From NCBI GenBank assembly GCA_947476195.1, contig CANJPT010000005.1, forward strand, positions 1 to 64,000: 64,000 bases of DNA, written 5' to 3'. The translations under genes were made by a program, and so were the position numbers. Every line of letters starts with the position of its first letter. Within the stretch, counting starts at the first letter, position 1. Positions 1 through 7,890 of this stretch are shown here, piece by piece. This stretch comes from Lewinellaceae bacterium (GTDB lineage: Bacteria; Bacteroidota; Bacteroidia; Chitinophagales; Saprospiraceae). Under the pieces are notes generated by a model. It had not been told where the DNA came from, ran no database searches, and worked only from the letters and a program-made list of their open reading frames with translations.

Positions 1-89
1 CATATCTTTTTTTTAAGCGCAAATCTCCATGACAAAAAAAAACTAAAAATAAATGGGGTTGGATGGAGGCTTACCCTGCTGGAGTGACG

Positions 90-253
90 CTAGTGCCGCG
101 CCCGGCCGTTAAGGTATCAATTGGGGAGGCAAATTTTTTCTTTATCAAGGCGTGAGAAGGGCGCAATGCGGGACATTTTAACCGACGAACAACGCAGAGA
201 AAGGAAAAATTAGACCGCCATATTCACACCTTAATGGCCGGACGCGGCACTAG
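90..253. repeat. Imperfect 26-bp inverted repeat pair, MITE-like
   Basis: Positions 90-115 and 228-253 are reverse complements at 24 of 26 positions and enclose 112 bp with no reading frame. The core of the arm is ctagtgccgcg followed by ccggcc and ttaaggt. No target duplication is visible outside the arms. It may be a miniature inverted-repeat element or the two ends of a decayed insertion sequence. The remainder of 1-349 shows nothing recognisable. Confidence 0.55.
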
Positions 254-349
254 GTCAAAAAAAGAACCTGGCGCGGCGGGGTAGGTGCCTGGTTATGCTT
301 GGGGAACACCTGACGGGCGGAAACCGATCAGAGCATTCAAAAAATTTAC

Positions 350-1399
350 GTAACTGGTTAGCCTGATTCCAAAAATTGTTATCGGGCAATTGAAAATAGT
401 TTATTTTTGTGTTTCAATGGAGCTACCCAACGACATAGCGAGTTGCCACCGGATAATTCTAGAGTTGGTATCGTTTGTTGATGGCATTAAGCCTCAACTA
501 CAAGGCTATGCTCAAAAGGTTGAACAATTGGAATCGCGGATGAAAGAATTGGAGGCGCAATTGCATCAGAACAGCCGAAACTCAAATTATCCGTCCTCGA
601 TGGACAAATTTAAGCCTAGGCCTGCCTTTCCTCGGCTCAAGGGAGGTAAGATTGGCGGCAAATCAGGTCATGAAGGCGGAACGCTCAAGATGGTGCCTGC
701 GCCGGATGTGGTAAAAACGCATACACCTGAAGTCTGTGCCCGGTGCGGTCAAATACATGGTGCGGCAGCACATCAAACTGATATTTCCATATTGCCCTCG
801 TTTCAAAATTGGGCTGTTCATGATTGTTGGTCTACTTATTTCAACTTCGCAGGATGCCAACATGCCGTTTGTGGCGCACATTTACTTCGGGAATTCACCG
901 CACTTATAGAGTCGGGAAGCAAATGGGCCCTAAATTTCCACGCCTTTTTACTTGACCTATACGAACGCTCTGACAAAGGAAAGGCTGCGATTCAAACAAA
1001 AGAACGACCCAAGGTCCTTCGAAAATACCAACAGTTGCTCCAACAAGGTGATAAAGAAGAGCCGCCGCCGACACAAAAATCACGTGGCAAACCCAAGAAA
1101 ACTAAAGGCCGAAACCTGTTTGACCGCCTGACCAAACATCAGAATACCGTGCTTGCTTTCGCTTTCCATGCAAAAGTACCCTTTACCAATAAACAGGCAG
1201 AAAGAGACATCAGGCCCACCAAGACCAAAATGAAGGTTAGTGGATGCTTCCGTACACAGTATGGAGCAGAAATCTATGCCCGTATCCAATCCTTTATCTC
1301 CACAGTCCGAAAAATCCAATTCAATCCTTTCAATGAACTCTATACCGTGTTATCTGGCGGTATCCCAGAGTATCGGGTCGCCGGAGGCTAACCAGTTAC
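350..1399 (+). mobile_element. IS66-family element, internally deleted, with perfect terminal inverted repeats
   Basis: The 15-bp sequence gtaactggttagcct at 350-364 is repeated exactly in inverse orientation at 1385-1399. These ends bracket one transposase reading frame, and the transposase stop codon lies inside the right repeat. Starting with GTAA is typical of IS66 ends. At about 1.05 kb, with no tnpA or tnpB helper genes, it is much shorter than a complete IS66 (about 2.5 kb). The 8-bp flanks (aaatttac and aaaattaa) are not a clear target duplication. The right end lies 15 bp before the start codon of the next gene, so insertion may have replaced or separated that gene's promoter. Confidence 0.8.
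417..1391 (+). pseudogene. IS66 transposase (TnpC) with an internal deletion
   Basis: IS66 TnpC is a DDE transposase of about 480-530 residues; this frame has about 324. Visible parts in order: an N-terminal coiled coil (about residues 20-50), the NSRNSNYPSS linker, a basic GGKIGGKSGHEGG stretch, half of the zinc-finger region (CARCG), then an abrupt switch near nt 785 to ILPSF...AVHDCW, CxAHLLRE, and the C-terminal KQAERDIRPTKTKMKVSGCFR block. The second catalytic Asp (HDCW) and the Glu (QAERD) remain, but the segment with the first Asp and the rest of the zinc finger is gone, so the protein should be inactive. ATG at 417 is chosen over an upstream TTG at 390. The frame stays open after the deletion. 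Confidence 0.85.
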
Positions 1400-1414
1400 A
1401 AAATTAAATAAATC

Positions 1415-2431
1415 ATGTTGCATAAATCACTCATTTTCTGTTTTTTCCTTTGCCTGAGCTCGCTCATGGCACAAAATGTCCCGCAGGCTTTTAAATACCA
1501 ATCCGTTATCCGGGATGCTGCTGGTAACACAATGGCCAATCAAGCCGTTGGCATCCAATTCAAGTTGGCCCAATATGAGGGCGCTGATTTGCTTACCGTT
1601 TATATCGAAACCCATACCACTACCACCAGTAATATCGGTTTGATAAACCTCTCCGTTGGAAGAGGCACGCCAACCTTGGGCAATTTTAGCCAAACCGACT
1701 GGAGCAAGCCTACTTAGTTGAGCATTGCCGTTGACATAACAGGCGGTACCAACTACTTGGATCTGGGCGCGGCTGAGCTGCTCAGCGTACCCTACGCCCT
1801 GTACGCCGCCAACGCCGCCGGGGGCAGCGGCCTGCCCGCCGACGCAACAACGGGCGACCTGCTTTACTACGATGGCACAGCCTGGCAGCGCCTGCCCGCC
1901 GGAGCCGCCGGCACGGTACTCACTATGGGCGCTAACGGGCTGCCGGCCTGGAAAGAGTCTCTATTGGGCAGCCTGATAAAAGTGACGATGACCAACGGCG
2001 ATGTGATTTACACCTCCCCGACGGATAATAGCACAGGTGTGCAATGGGGCGGTTTTGGAACCAACATTATGGCCTTGGCGGATATTACAAACGCGCCGGA
2101 GGCTAATATGGATTTCAACGGCGAAACCAATACGACAGCCATCGTGGTCCAATTGGGCACCAACCTCGGCTATGCCTACGCCGCCAAACTCTGCTCCGAC
2201 CTGGAGGCCTACGGCTACGACGACTGGTACCTGCCGGCTCTCGGCGAACTCAATGAAATGTACAAAAAACTGGGCCCGGACGGCGGCAGCGGCCAAATAA
2301 CAAGCGGTCTTTATTGGAGTTCTTCTGAGAGCAGTGATGGCTTTGCCTGGAGTCAGTACTTCGGTGTCGGCGATTATAACACCGTCAACTATAAGACTTA
2401 CGGCAATCAGTGTCGGTGTGTCCGTAGATAA
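1415..2431 (+). pseudogene. DGR-type variable surface protein (Lcl/DUF1566 C-type-lectin-like fold), nonsense-mutated
   Basis: A signal peptide (MLHKSLIFCFF...SLMAQ) is followed by the N-terminal module found in many Bacteroidota tail-fibre-like surface proteins (VPQAFKYQSVIRDAAG ... LLSVPYALYAAN), a short linker, and a C-terminal Lcl_C/DUF1566 domain with YDDWYLPALGELNEMYK, GLYWSSSE and a final CRCVRR. TAG at 1715-1717 interrupts the frame at the place where relatives read P-T-Y-L (act tag ttg), which suggests a Tyr codon changed to stop. The frame continues uninterrupted on both sides, so decay is recent or the stop is a sequencing error. Directly downstream are an avd gene and a reverse-transcriptase fragment, which identify this as the target gene of a diversity-generating retroelement. 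The IS66 remnant ends 15 bp upstream. Confidence 0.8.
2306..2431 (+). other. Candidate DGR variable region (VR)
   Basis: In DGRs the variable region is the last 100-130 bp of the target gene, coding for the ligand-binding face of a C-type-lectin fold. Here that span codes for GLYWSSSE through CRCVRR and is rich in Ser, Asp, Tyr, Asn, Gly and Thr codons that can arise by adenine-specific change from AAC/AAT codons. No matching template repeat was found by eye between avd and the RT fragment or elsewhere in the window, so the assignment rests on position and protein family only. Confidence 0.5.
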
Positions 2432-2492
2432 TTAACAATTTAACCATTTATCTATTTTAATCATAGCGGGCAGCGCTCGAAATTTTTTTGAA

Positions 2493-2822
2493 ATGGCCTT
2501 GTACCATACGTTGCCGGTATATAAGGATGTGTATGCGCTGATCCTGCTGATCTATGATGTGAAGAAGGAATTCCCCCGAGCGTACAAGTACACCTTGGGG
2601 CAGGATATGAAACGCGACGGGATGCAACTGGTGCGAAGCATTTATCGGGCCAATAAGATCCAGGAAAAAGTAGAGCATTTGCACCAGTTTCAGGACGATT
2701 TTGAGTTGTTGAAACTGGAAATACGCCTTTGTAACGACCTGCACCTGATCAATACCAAGCGGTACAGCGAACTGATCGTGCTGACCGAGGGCATTGGCAG
2801 GCAGGTGACCGGATGGCGGTAA
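2493..2822 (+). CDS. avd: Accessory variability determinant, Avd-like four-helix-bundle protein
   Basis: The protein has 109 residues, typical of the bAvd / 23S-rRNA-intervening-sequence four-helix-bundle family. It is highly helical and basic, with the family pattern VYKDVYALILLIYDVKKEFPR, LGQDMKRDGMQLVRSIYRAN and a final helix with LKLEIRLCNDLHLI. In diversity-generating retroelements Avd forms a pentameric barrel that binds the RT and template RNA and is required for mutagenic retrohoming. The gene starts 61 bp after the target gene and is followed 91 bp later by an RT fragment, the usual target-avd-TR-RT order. Unlike its neighbours it looks intact. A free-standing four-helix-bundle protein is the alternative, but context makes Avd much more likely. 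Confidence 0.8.
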   Translation: MALYHTLPVYKDVYALILLIYDVKKEFPRAYKYTLGQDMKRDGMQLVRSIYRANKIQEKVEHLHQFQDDFELLKLEIRLCNDLHLINTKRYSELIVLTEGIGRQVTGWR

Positions 2823-2913
2823 CCTGCGGGTAAACTGTCGGTCGGCGAGCAGTTATTTTAGTTTATCTCGATGGCCCACCCGCCATAGCTTTCATGCGAA
2901 GGCGGGTTAAACC

Positions 2914-3405
2914 GTGCTACAGGACGGCCTGCAAGCAGTCATGCTAGGGCTAAACGTTCATCCCCGAAAAATACACCTTCAGCATTATTCCAATGGCGTT
3001 TCGTTTTTAGGGGCGGTCGTCAAACCGGGAAGAATATACATCAAAAACCGAACGAAAGGCAATTTCTATGAGCGCATTCAACTACGGAATGAACGGATCG
3101 GGGAAAAGGAACGGCTAAGTGAGCAAGAATTGCAATCTTTGCAAAGCAGTATCAATTCCTACCTTGGCTTGATGAAGCACTACCGGACGTATTATATTCG
3201 CAGGAAAATGTTGCAGCGAACCTTGCGCGTGGAATACCTCAATCATTTTTATATCTCCGGGGGCTATTGCAAACTGGTTAGAACGAAACATCGCATCCGA
3301 GAAAAGGATGGGAAATGGCTTCCTGTTCAGAATCAGCCATGTTGGGAGGAGGTAGTGGCCCGGCGGCGCTGGTTGGCGGGAGTTTTTTTGAGGGATAATA
3401 TATAG
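2914..3405 (+). pseudogene. DGR reverse transcriptase, C-terminal fragment
   Basis: Only about 163 residues remain of a protein that normally has 320-400. The fragment begins just after where the catalytic YxDD motif would be, and carries the RT motif D/E region (LGLNVHPRKIHLQHYSNGV and FLGAVVKPGR) followed by the maturase/thumb-like end (NRTKGNFYERI ... INSYLGLMKHYRTYYIRRKML). A TAA codon lies two codons upstream of the apparent GTG start, so the frame cannot extend into the missing fingers and palm. The deletion has also removed the place where a template repeat would normally lie. Catalytically dead as it stands. Confidence 0.8.
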
Positions 3406-3406
3406 C

Positions 3407-3472
3407 ATGGAACGTTACCACTGCCTCTCACGCCTCCTAAACGTCGGCACGTCTGCAGTGGTAACGTTCCAT
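3407..3472. repeat. Perfect 18-bp inverted repeat behind the RT fragment
   Basis: atggaacgttaccactgc at 3407-3424 is the exact reverse complement of 3455-3472, with a 30-nt loop. It starts immediately after the RT stop codon. There is no T-run, so it is not a standard intrinsic terminator. Possible roles are a mobile-element end pair or a cruciform like those described downstream of some DGR variable regions. The rest of 3473-3719 shows no gene or clear signal. Confidence 0.75.
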
Positions 3473-3719
3473 TCAACAATACAAAAAAAACCAAGAACGC
3501 CCCTTTCCTAGCCTTTCCGACCGTTTTTGACGGAAATTGCTACACAATTGACGGAAAAAGTCACTTATCATTTTACAATCTTGCACCCGATATCTTGGAG
3601 CACCCCTGAGCGGAAGGCACATGTAGCGCCCGCCATCAAGTGTTTTCACGTCATTTGATCAAAAGGAGTTCGCCGAAAATCCCCTCAAAGAGTAGGCAAC
3701 ACATTTCGAATATAAAAGG

Positions 3720-5936
3720 ATGAAAAAAACGCTTTTGTTATTTCTCGGCCTGTTCTCTGCGGGCTGGTGCTACAGTCAATCCGCTTCACCATCCGTGATT
3801 GCCAGCAATGGCGACCACATCGATGCAGGCTCTTTCCAACTCGACTATACCGTGGGAGAGGTCATCATTGAAACGGTTTATGGCGATAGCCTGACCCTGA
3901 CCCAGGGCTTCCATCAGCCAAATCTTCTGACTGCACCATCGAATGGTTCATCCACGGTAAGCTGCCCAGCCGCTGCGGTTAATCCTGGCGCTCCGTCGAA
4001 CATTACGGATGCCTGTGGACGTACGGTGAGTGCAGTACTGGTTGGTCAGGATGCTCCAAGACCCGCGTGTGAAGGCACTGTGGTATGGCGTTACCGCTAC
4101 ACTGCCTGCGACGGCACGACGACAGCGGACTGGAGGTACATATACACGATTGATTACAGCGGTGTCCTGACGGCACCATCGAATGGTTCATCGACGGTAA
4201 GCTGCCCAGCCGCTGCGGTTAATCCTGGCGCTCCGTCGAATATTACAGATGCCTGTGGACGTACGGTAAGTGCGATACTGGTTGGTCAGGATGCCTCAAC
4301 GCCTTCCTGCACGGTGTTATGGCGTTACCGCTACACAGCCTGTGACGGCTCGACGACAGCGGACTGGACGTACACATATACGATCGAGCGGCAGCCGTTT
4401 ACGGATCCGACGGACGGCGGCAGCACGGTTGGACATCCTGACAATACGGATATATCGCCAGCATTACCTGTGGTTACAGATAACTGCGGCAATGTCTTAA
4501 CGCCCGGAGTACCGGTTATCAGTCCTAAGCCCGCCTGCGGTGGTGCGCGTACGTACACCTATTTGTACACGGACTGTGAAGGGAATTTGCAAAACTGGGT
4601 ATTCACCTATACAGTCACCTGTATATCTATTTCCGGCAAATTGATCTGGTCCAGAGATTTGTCCATCGGCGTGGGCAAGGGCACGGTGACCCTGCGCAAT
4701 ACGGCGAACAATGCGGTATTGGGCACCAAGCTTACTCCTGCCGATGGTCTCTACAAAGTAACAGCCAGCAACCTGGCGAATGGTGCTTTCAGCGTCAAAC
4801 CGGTCAAGAATATGTTGGTTACCAATGGTCTGACCAGCGCGGATGTACTTCGGATCAGCCAGCATGTATTAGGATCCAATCGATTTACCGATCCGTTTGA
4901 TCTGGTGGCTGCCGACGTGAATCGCAACAACACCGTATCCACGCAGGATGCATCGCTTTTGAATGCCGTCATCCTGGGCAATCCGCAGGCATTTTTACAG
5001 TTCAACACCTCCTGGCGTTTCATACCGGGTAACCATAAGTTACCGACCAACCCTGCGCCTGCGAAACCGCTGAACCCGGTACCTGCCGGCTTCTGGACGT
5101 TCCCGGAACAGTTGAATTATACTGGAATTAATTCCGATCAGATTGATTACGATTTTGTGGGCATCAAGTTGGGCGATGTCAATACGCCCAATGCCAATCC
5201 TGACAACCGCGGCTTAAAGCCCCTGATATGGAAAGTGGAAGATCAGGAATTGGCAGTTGGCAGCGATATTCTGGTATCGTTTAACGCAGAAGGGTTCAGG
5301 TATTTGGCTGCCTTGCAGTTTGCACTTGGTTTCAATACCGGGTATCTGGAATACAAAGGCGTGCAGACATCTGCACGGATGCCGCTGAATCAGACGCACT
5401 TCGGCGCCTATAATGCGGCGGCAGGCGAACTGCGCACATCCTGGTACTCCACGGCCACCGTTAGTTCGGTACGCAATGGCTTAACAGTATTCCAGCTTCA
5501 GTTCAAGGTATTGAAGGCTGGCGCAAAGCTGAGCGATGTGCTTTACCTGGATACGAACCTACTGCTGGCAGAAGCTTATTCGGAAGAGCTGGTGCCACGT
5601 GGAATCCTGTTGGAGTTCACTCAGGGTAGCAAATTACGGGATATTTCTGCGGAAACGACCGTCACTGCACAGGATAGATTGCTTCAGAACCAGCCCAATC
5701 CGTTTGGCACTTCTACGCAGATTTATTTTGAGTTGGGAGAAGCCTGCGAAGCAGTGTTGAGCGTATACGATGCTTCGGGCCGCTTGCTGTGGGAGGATCG
5801 CGCGTATCGTGAGGCCGGCCGCCACTCAGTGACCTACCGTTCTGCGGAAGGTCAGGCGCCCGGAATCCTGTACTACACGCTCCGCACGCCTGGCGCCACG
5901 CTGACGCAGAAGATGGTCATGGTACGTCAGGAGTAA
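3720..5936 (+). CDS. T9SS-secreted modular protein with dockerin-like and cohesin-like segments
   Basis: 738 residues. A signal peptide (MKKTLLLFLGLFSAGWCYSQ) is followed by a short module ending LTQGFHQP, also present in the protein at 53600. Then come two near-identical 80-residue Cys-containing repeats (APSNGSSTVSCPAAAVNP..., about residues 71-230) and a related third unit with SxxVGHPDN. Residues about 300-450 contain a carboxypeptidase-like/dockerin-like part with a calcium-loop-like DVNRNNTVSTQDASLL, and about 500-630 a cohesin-like beta domain (VGSDILVSFNAEGF...LQFALGF). The last 75 residues (NQPNPFGTSTQIYFEL...MVMVRQE) form a T9SS type A sorting domain. It is predicted to be exported by T9SS and held at the cell surface or released; substrate unknown. 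It may link to matrix or adhesive structures. Confidence 0.8.
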   Translation: MKKTLLLFLGLFSAGWCYSQSASPSVIASNGDHIDAGSFQLDYTVGEVIIETVYGDSLTLTQGFHQPNLLTAPSNGSSTVSCPAAAVNPGAPSNITDACGRTVSAVLVGQDAPRPACEGTVVWRYRYTACDGTTTADWRYIYTIDYSGVLTAPSNGSSTVSCPAAAVNPGAPSNITDACGRTVSAILVGQDASTPSCTVLWRYRYTACDGSTTADWTYTYTIERQPFTDPTDGGSTVGHPDNTDISPALPVVTDNCGNVLTPGVPVISPKPACGGARTYTYLYTDCEGNLQNWVFTYTVTCISISGKLIWSRDLSIGVGKGTVTLRNTANNAVLGTKLTPADGLYKVTASNLANGAFSVKPVKNMLVTNGLTSADVLRISQHVLGSNRFTDPFDLVAADVNRNNTVSTQDASLLNAVILGNPQAFLQFNTSWRFIPGNHKLPTNPAPAKPLNPVPAGFWTFPEQLNYTGINSDQIDYDFVGIKLGDVNTPNANPDNRGLKPLIWKVEDQELAVGSDILVSFNAEGFRYLAALQFALGFNTGYLEYKGVQTSARMPLNQTHFGAYNAAAGELRTSWYSTATVSSVRNGLTVFQLQFKVLKAGAKLSDVLYLDTNLLLAEAYSEELVPRGILLEFTQGSKLRDISAETTVTAQDRLLQNQPNPFGTSTQIYFELGEACEAVLSVYDASGRLLWEDRAYREAGRHSVTYRSAEGQAPGILYYTLRTPGATLTQKMVMVRQE
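3931..4294 (+). repeat. Tandem 240-bp coding duplication
   Basis: About 124 bp starting at 3931 recur at 4171 (offset exactly 240 bp, 80 codons) with only a few substitutions, for example gcaccatcgaatggttcat in both. The intervening codons have diverged and carry a 6-bp length difference afterwards. Near-identity at DNA level indicates a recent duplication or gene-conversion event within the surface protein gene. Confidence 0.85.
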
Positions 5937-5965
5937 AACGAATGTTTTTTTGATGGGATTATTCT

Positions 5966-5996
5966 TGCCGGGGTGACATTTTTAGTTACGCCGGCA
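5966..5996 (+). terminator. Possible hairpin terminator behind the T9SS protein
   Basis: tgccggggtgac (5966-5977) and gttacgccggca (5985-5996) pair at 10 of 12 positions around an 8-nt loop, about 30 bp after the stop codon. There is no T-tract after the stem, so termination is uncertain. The following region to about 6314 contains one small perfect hairpin near 6186 (cctcgc/gcgagg) and no gene. Confidence 0.3.
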
Positions 5997-6314
5997 GGAT
6001 AGTTCCTGAAGGTACTTAGGATTTGACAGGTGTATGGAGCATAGGGCAGTTTGCCGGAAACTGCAGGCCGCCATTCATACTTGTGCACTCAGGCTTTATG
6101 TTCTTAGATCTGGACAATGATGGTACGCTGGAATACCCAGCAGCAGCAGAACACGTATGTAGTGCCTGAACTGCCGCTGGGTACCCCTCGCTAGCGCGAG
6201 GTTACTCCCGCCAAGAATCCGCCCAAATTCCAAGCCCAACGCACGCTGGCGCGGAAGCTTCAGCTTCGTGCCGAGTATTTCCGTCGGCTGTGCCGACAAC
6301 ACAAGGTGAATGCG

Positions 6315-6860
6315 TTAGTCTAAGGTAGGGTAATCGACATTGCCAAAAAACCAGCCACCATCCTCCTCGAATCCGGTCCATAATAATTGAACCTTAAAGA
6401 TACCAGTGCCTTCAGCATAATTGCTCGCACTGCTATAAATCCAGTCTTCCGGATGTCTAACCCAGTTGGCTTCAACAGGATTGTTATGGATATAACGTCA
6501 TTTCTGTATCACAACTGCTTCAGAATATAATTCAATTGGATAATTGTCATGTATCCAAACCTGATGTCTGGCGTTTTTCAGGTGCTTTCCAAAATATTGA
6601 AACAGATAGAGCAGCCACTCACGCCTGCTTTCCGGCGTTTGTTGTCGTTTAACAATTCCAGGATTTTTTTTGCTGTATGCGCCTTAAAATCTCGTAGAAT
6701 GTCCTCCAACCTACGCGGGTCTTTTGCATTCGCTATAAAATGGATGTGATTTTTCATAAACACATAGCTCAATATCTGAAGTCCTTTACGTTCCTGGAAA
6801 TACGAAAAGGATGTTTCATGGAATTTTTAAAAATACCGCTCCTATACTCCACTACCAAAA
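6315..6860 (-). pseudogene. REP-associated (RAYT/Y1) transposase, frameshifted
   Basis: The minus strand encodes scattered pieces of a Y1-type IS200-like transposase: FQERKGLQILSYVF followed by the HUH motif MKNHIHFIANA, then FKAHTAKKILELLN. After a frameshift near 6635 comes EWLLYLFQYFGKHLKN and a WIHDNYPIELYSE block. A TGA stop near 6501 follows, and the conserved end RYIHNNPVEANWVRHPEDW and YSSASNY is read beyond it, up to the stop at 6315. The N-terminal part upstream of about 6840 is also out of frame. With at least two frame breaks and one stop the gene cannot make a functional enzyme. RAYTs mobilise short palindromic REP sequences; an intact relative lies at 38162. Confidence 0.8.
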
Positions 6861-6985
6861 ACAAAGGCCGTATGAATTCATTCTTTTTTCAGATCGAGGA
6901 TTTTGATAGCGTTCAGGCCAATTTCTAATCATATAAAAATGCAAGCCCGGCTCCATAAAGCAACACTACCTTTACCTTCAAAAAC

Positions 6986-7792
6986 ATCCAACGCTACTTC
7001 TTCCATATCGCCTACCACGGGCTCAACTATCACGGCTGGCAGCGGCAGCCCAATGCATTGACCGTACAGGAAGTGCTGGAAGCCGCTTTGTTGAAGATCC
7101 TGAAAACGCCCACTTCGGTCAATGGCTGCGGCCGTACAGACGCCGGGGTGCATGCCAGCCAGTATTTTTTTCATGCAGACATGGCAAAAACTGCTGTGGA
7201 GGGACTGCTATTTAAGCTCAACCGTGCCCTGCCTCTGGATATCAGCGTTTTTGACGTCATTCCGGTCCACGATCGGGCCAATGCCCGTTTTGATGCAGTT
7301 CGGCGCAGCTATGATTATTTTATCCATCGACGAAAAGATCCTTTTTTGCAGGCGGGCAGTGCTTTGTATTCGGATATGGACCTGGATATTCCACTAATGA
7401 AAGCTGCGGTAGCTCTGCTGCCGCAATACGAGGATTATTACGCTTTTTGCAAGTCGCCGGCAAGCTTCAAACATACGATCTGCCGGATCAGCACCGCCCA
7501 TTTGTGGGAAGATCAACGCGGAGAACGCCTTCGGTTTCAAATCAGCGCCAACCGGTTTTTGACGGGTATGATACGGATCATTGTAGGCCGCCTCCTGGAG
7601 ATTGGCACCGGAAGAATGAGCCTGGAAGCTTTTGAAGCCCACTTACGCGACAAAAAGACACCGCGAATCATTACCGGGGCGCATCCTCAGGGACTTTATT
7701 TGTCGAAGGTGGTGTATCCTTACCTGGAATTGCCGCAAGGAGGGATATTTTCGGAGGTATTTGGGGAAGTGGGGACGGGATACTGGGTTTAA
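6986..7792 (+). CDS. truA: tRNA pseudouridine(38-40) synthase TruA
   Basis: TruA isomerises uridines 38-40 in the tRNA anticodon stem. Conserved parts: RYFFHIAYHG and HGWQRQPNA near the N-terminus, TVQEVLE, the catalytic loop CGRTDAGVHA (Asp about residue 52), NARFDAVRRSYDYFI, FCKSPASFKHTIC, and the C-terminal FLTGMIRIIVGRLLEIGTG. The frame is about 269 residues, normal for the family. The start is a problem. The conserved N-terminus begins upstream of the first usable codon (TTG at 7058), and an in-frame TAA lies at 6956, yet no ATG, GTG or TTG occurs between. The codon exactly where relatives start (before QRYF) is ATC at 6986. I give that as the start: either a rare near-cognate start or an ATG mutated to ATC. 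Confidence 0.9.
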   Translation: MQRYFFHIAYHGLNYHGWQRQPNALTVQEVLEAALLKILKTPTSVNGCGRTDAGVHASQYFFHADMAKTAVEGLLFKLNRALPLDISVFDVIPVHDRANARFDAVRRSYDYFIHRRKDPFLQAGSALYSDMDLDIPLMKAAVALLPQYEDYYAFCKSPASFKHTICRISTAHLWEDQRGERLRFQISANRFLTGMIRIIVGRLLEIGTGRMSLEAFEAHLRDKKTPRIITGAHPQGLYLSKVVYPYLELPQGGIFSEVFGEVGTGYWV

Positions 7793-7890
7793 ATCAGTAA
7801 GACCATGACATTGCCCAAAAATGGGTATATCTTCGTAGAATATACGCTCTGAACCTTAAAACTTTTTACTTTTACCTCACACTTTCAATA

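Noticed and set aside
2823-2913. Possible DGR template repeat between avd and the RT fragment
   Set aside because: The 91 bp show no alignable similarity to the putative variable region beyond a 7-base word (tgtcggt). They contain only a 7-bp hairpin (acccgcc/ggcgggt).
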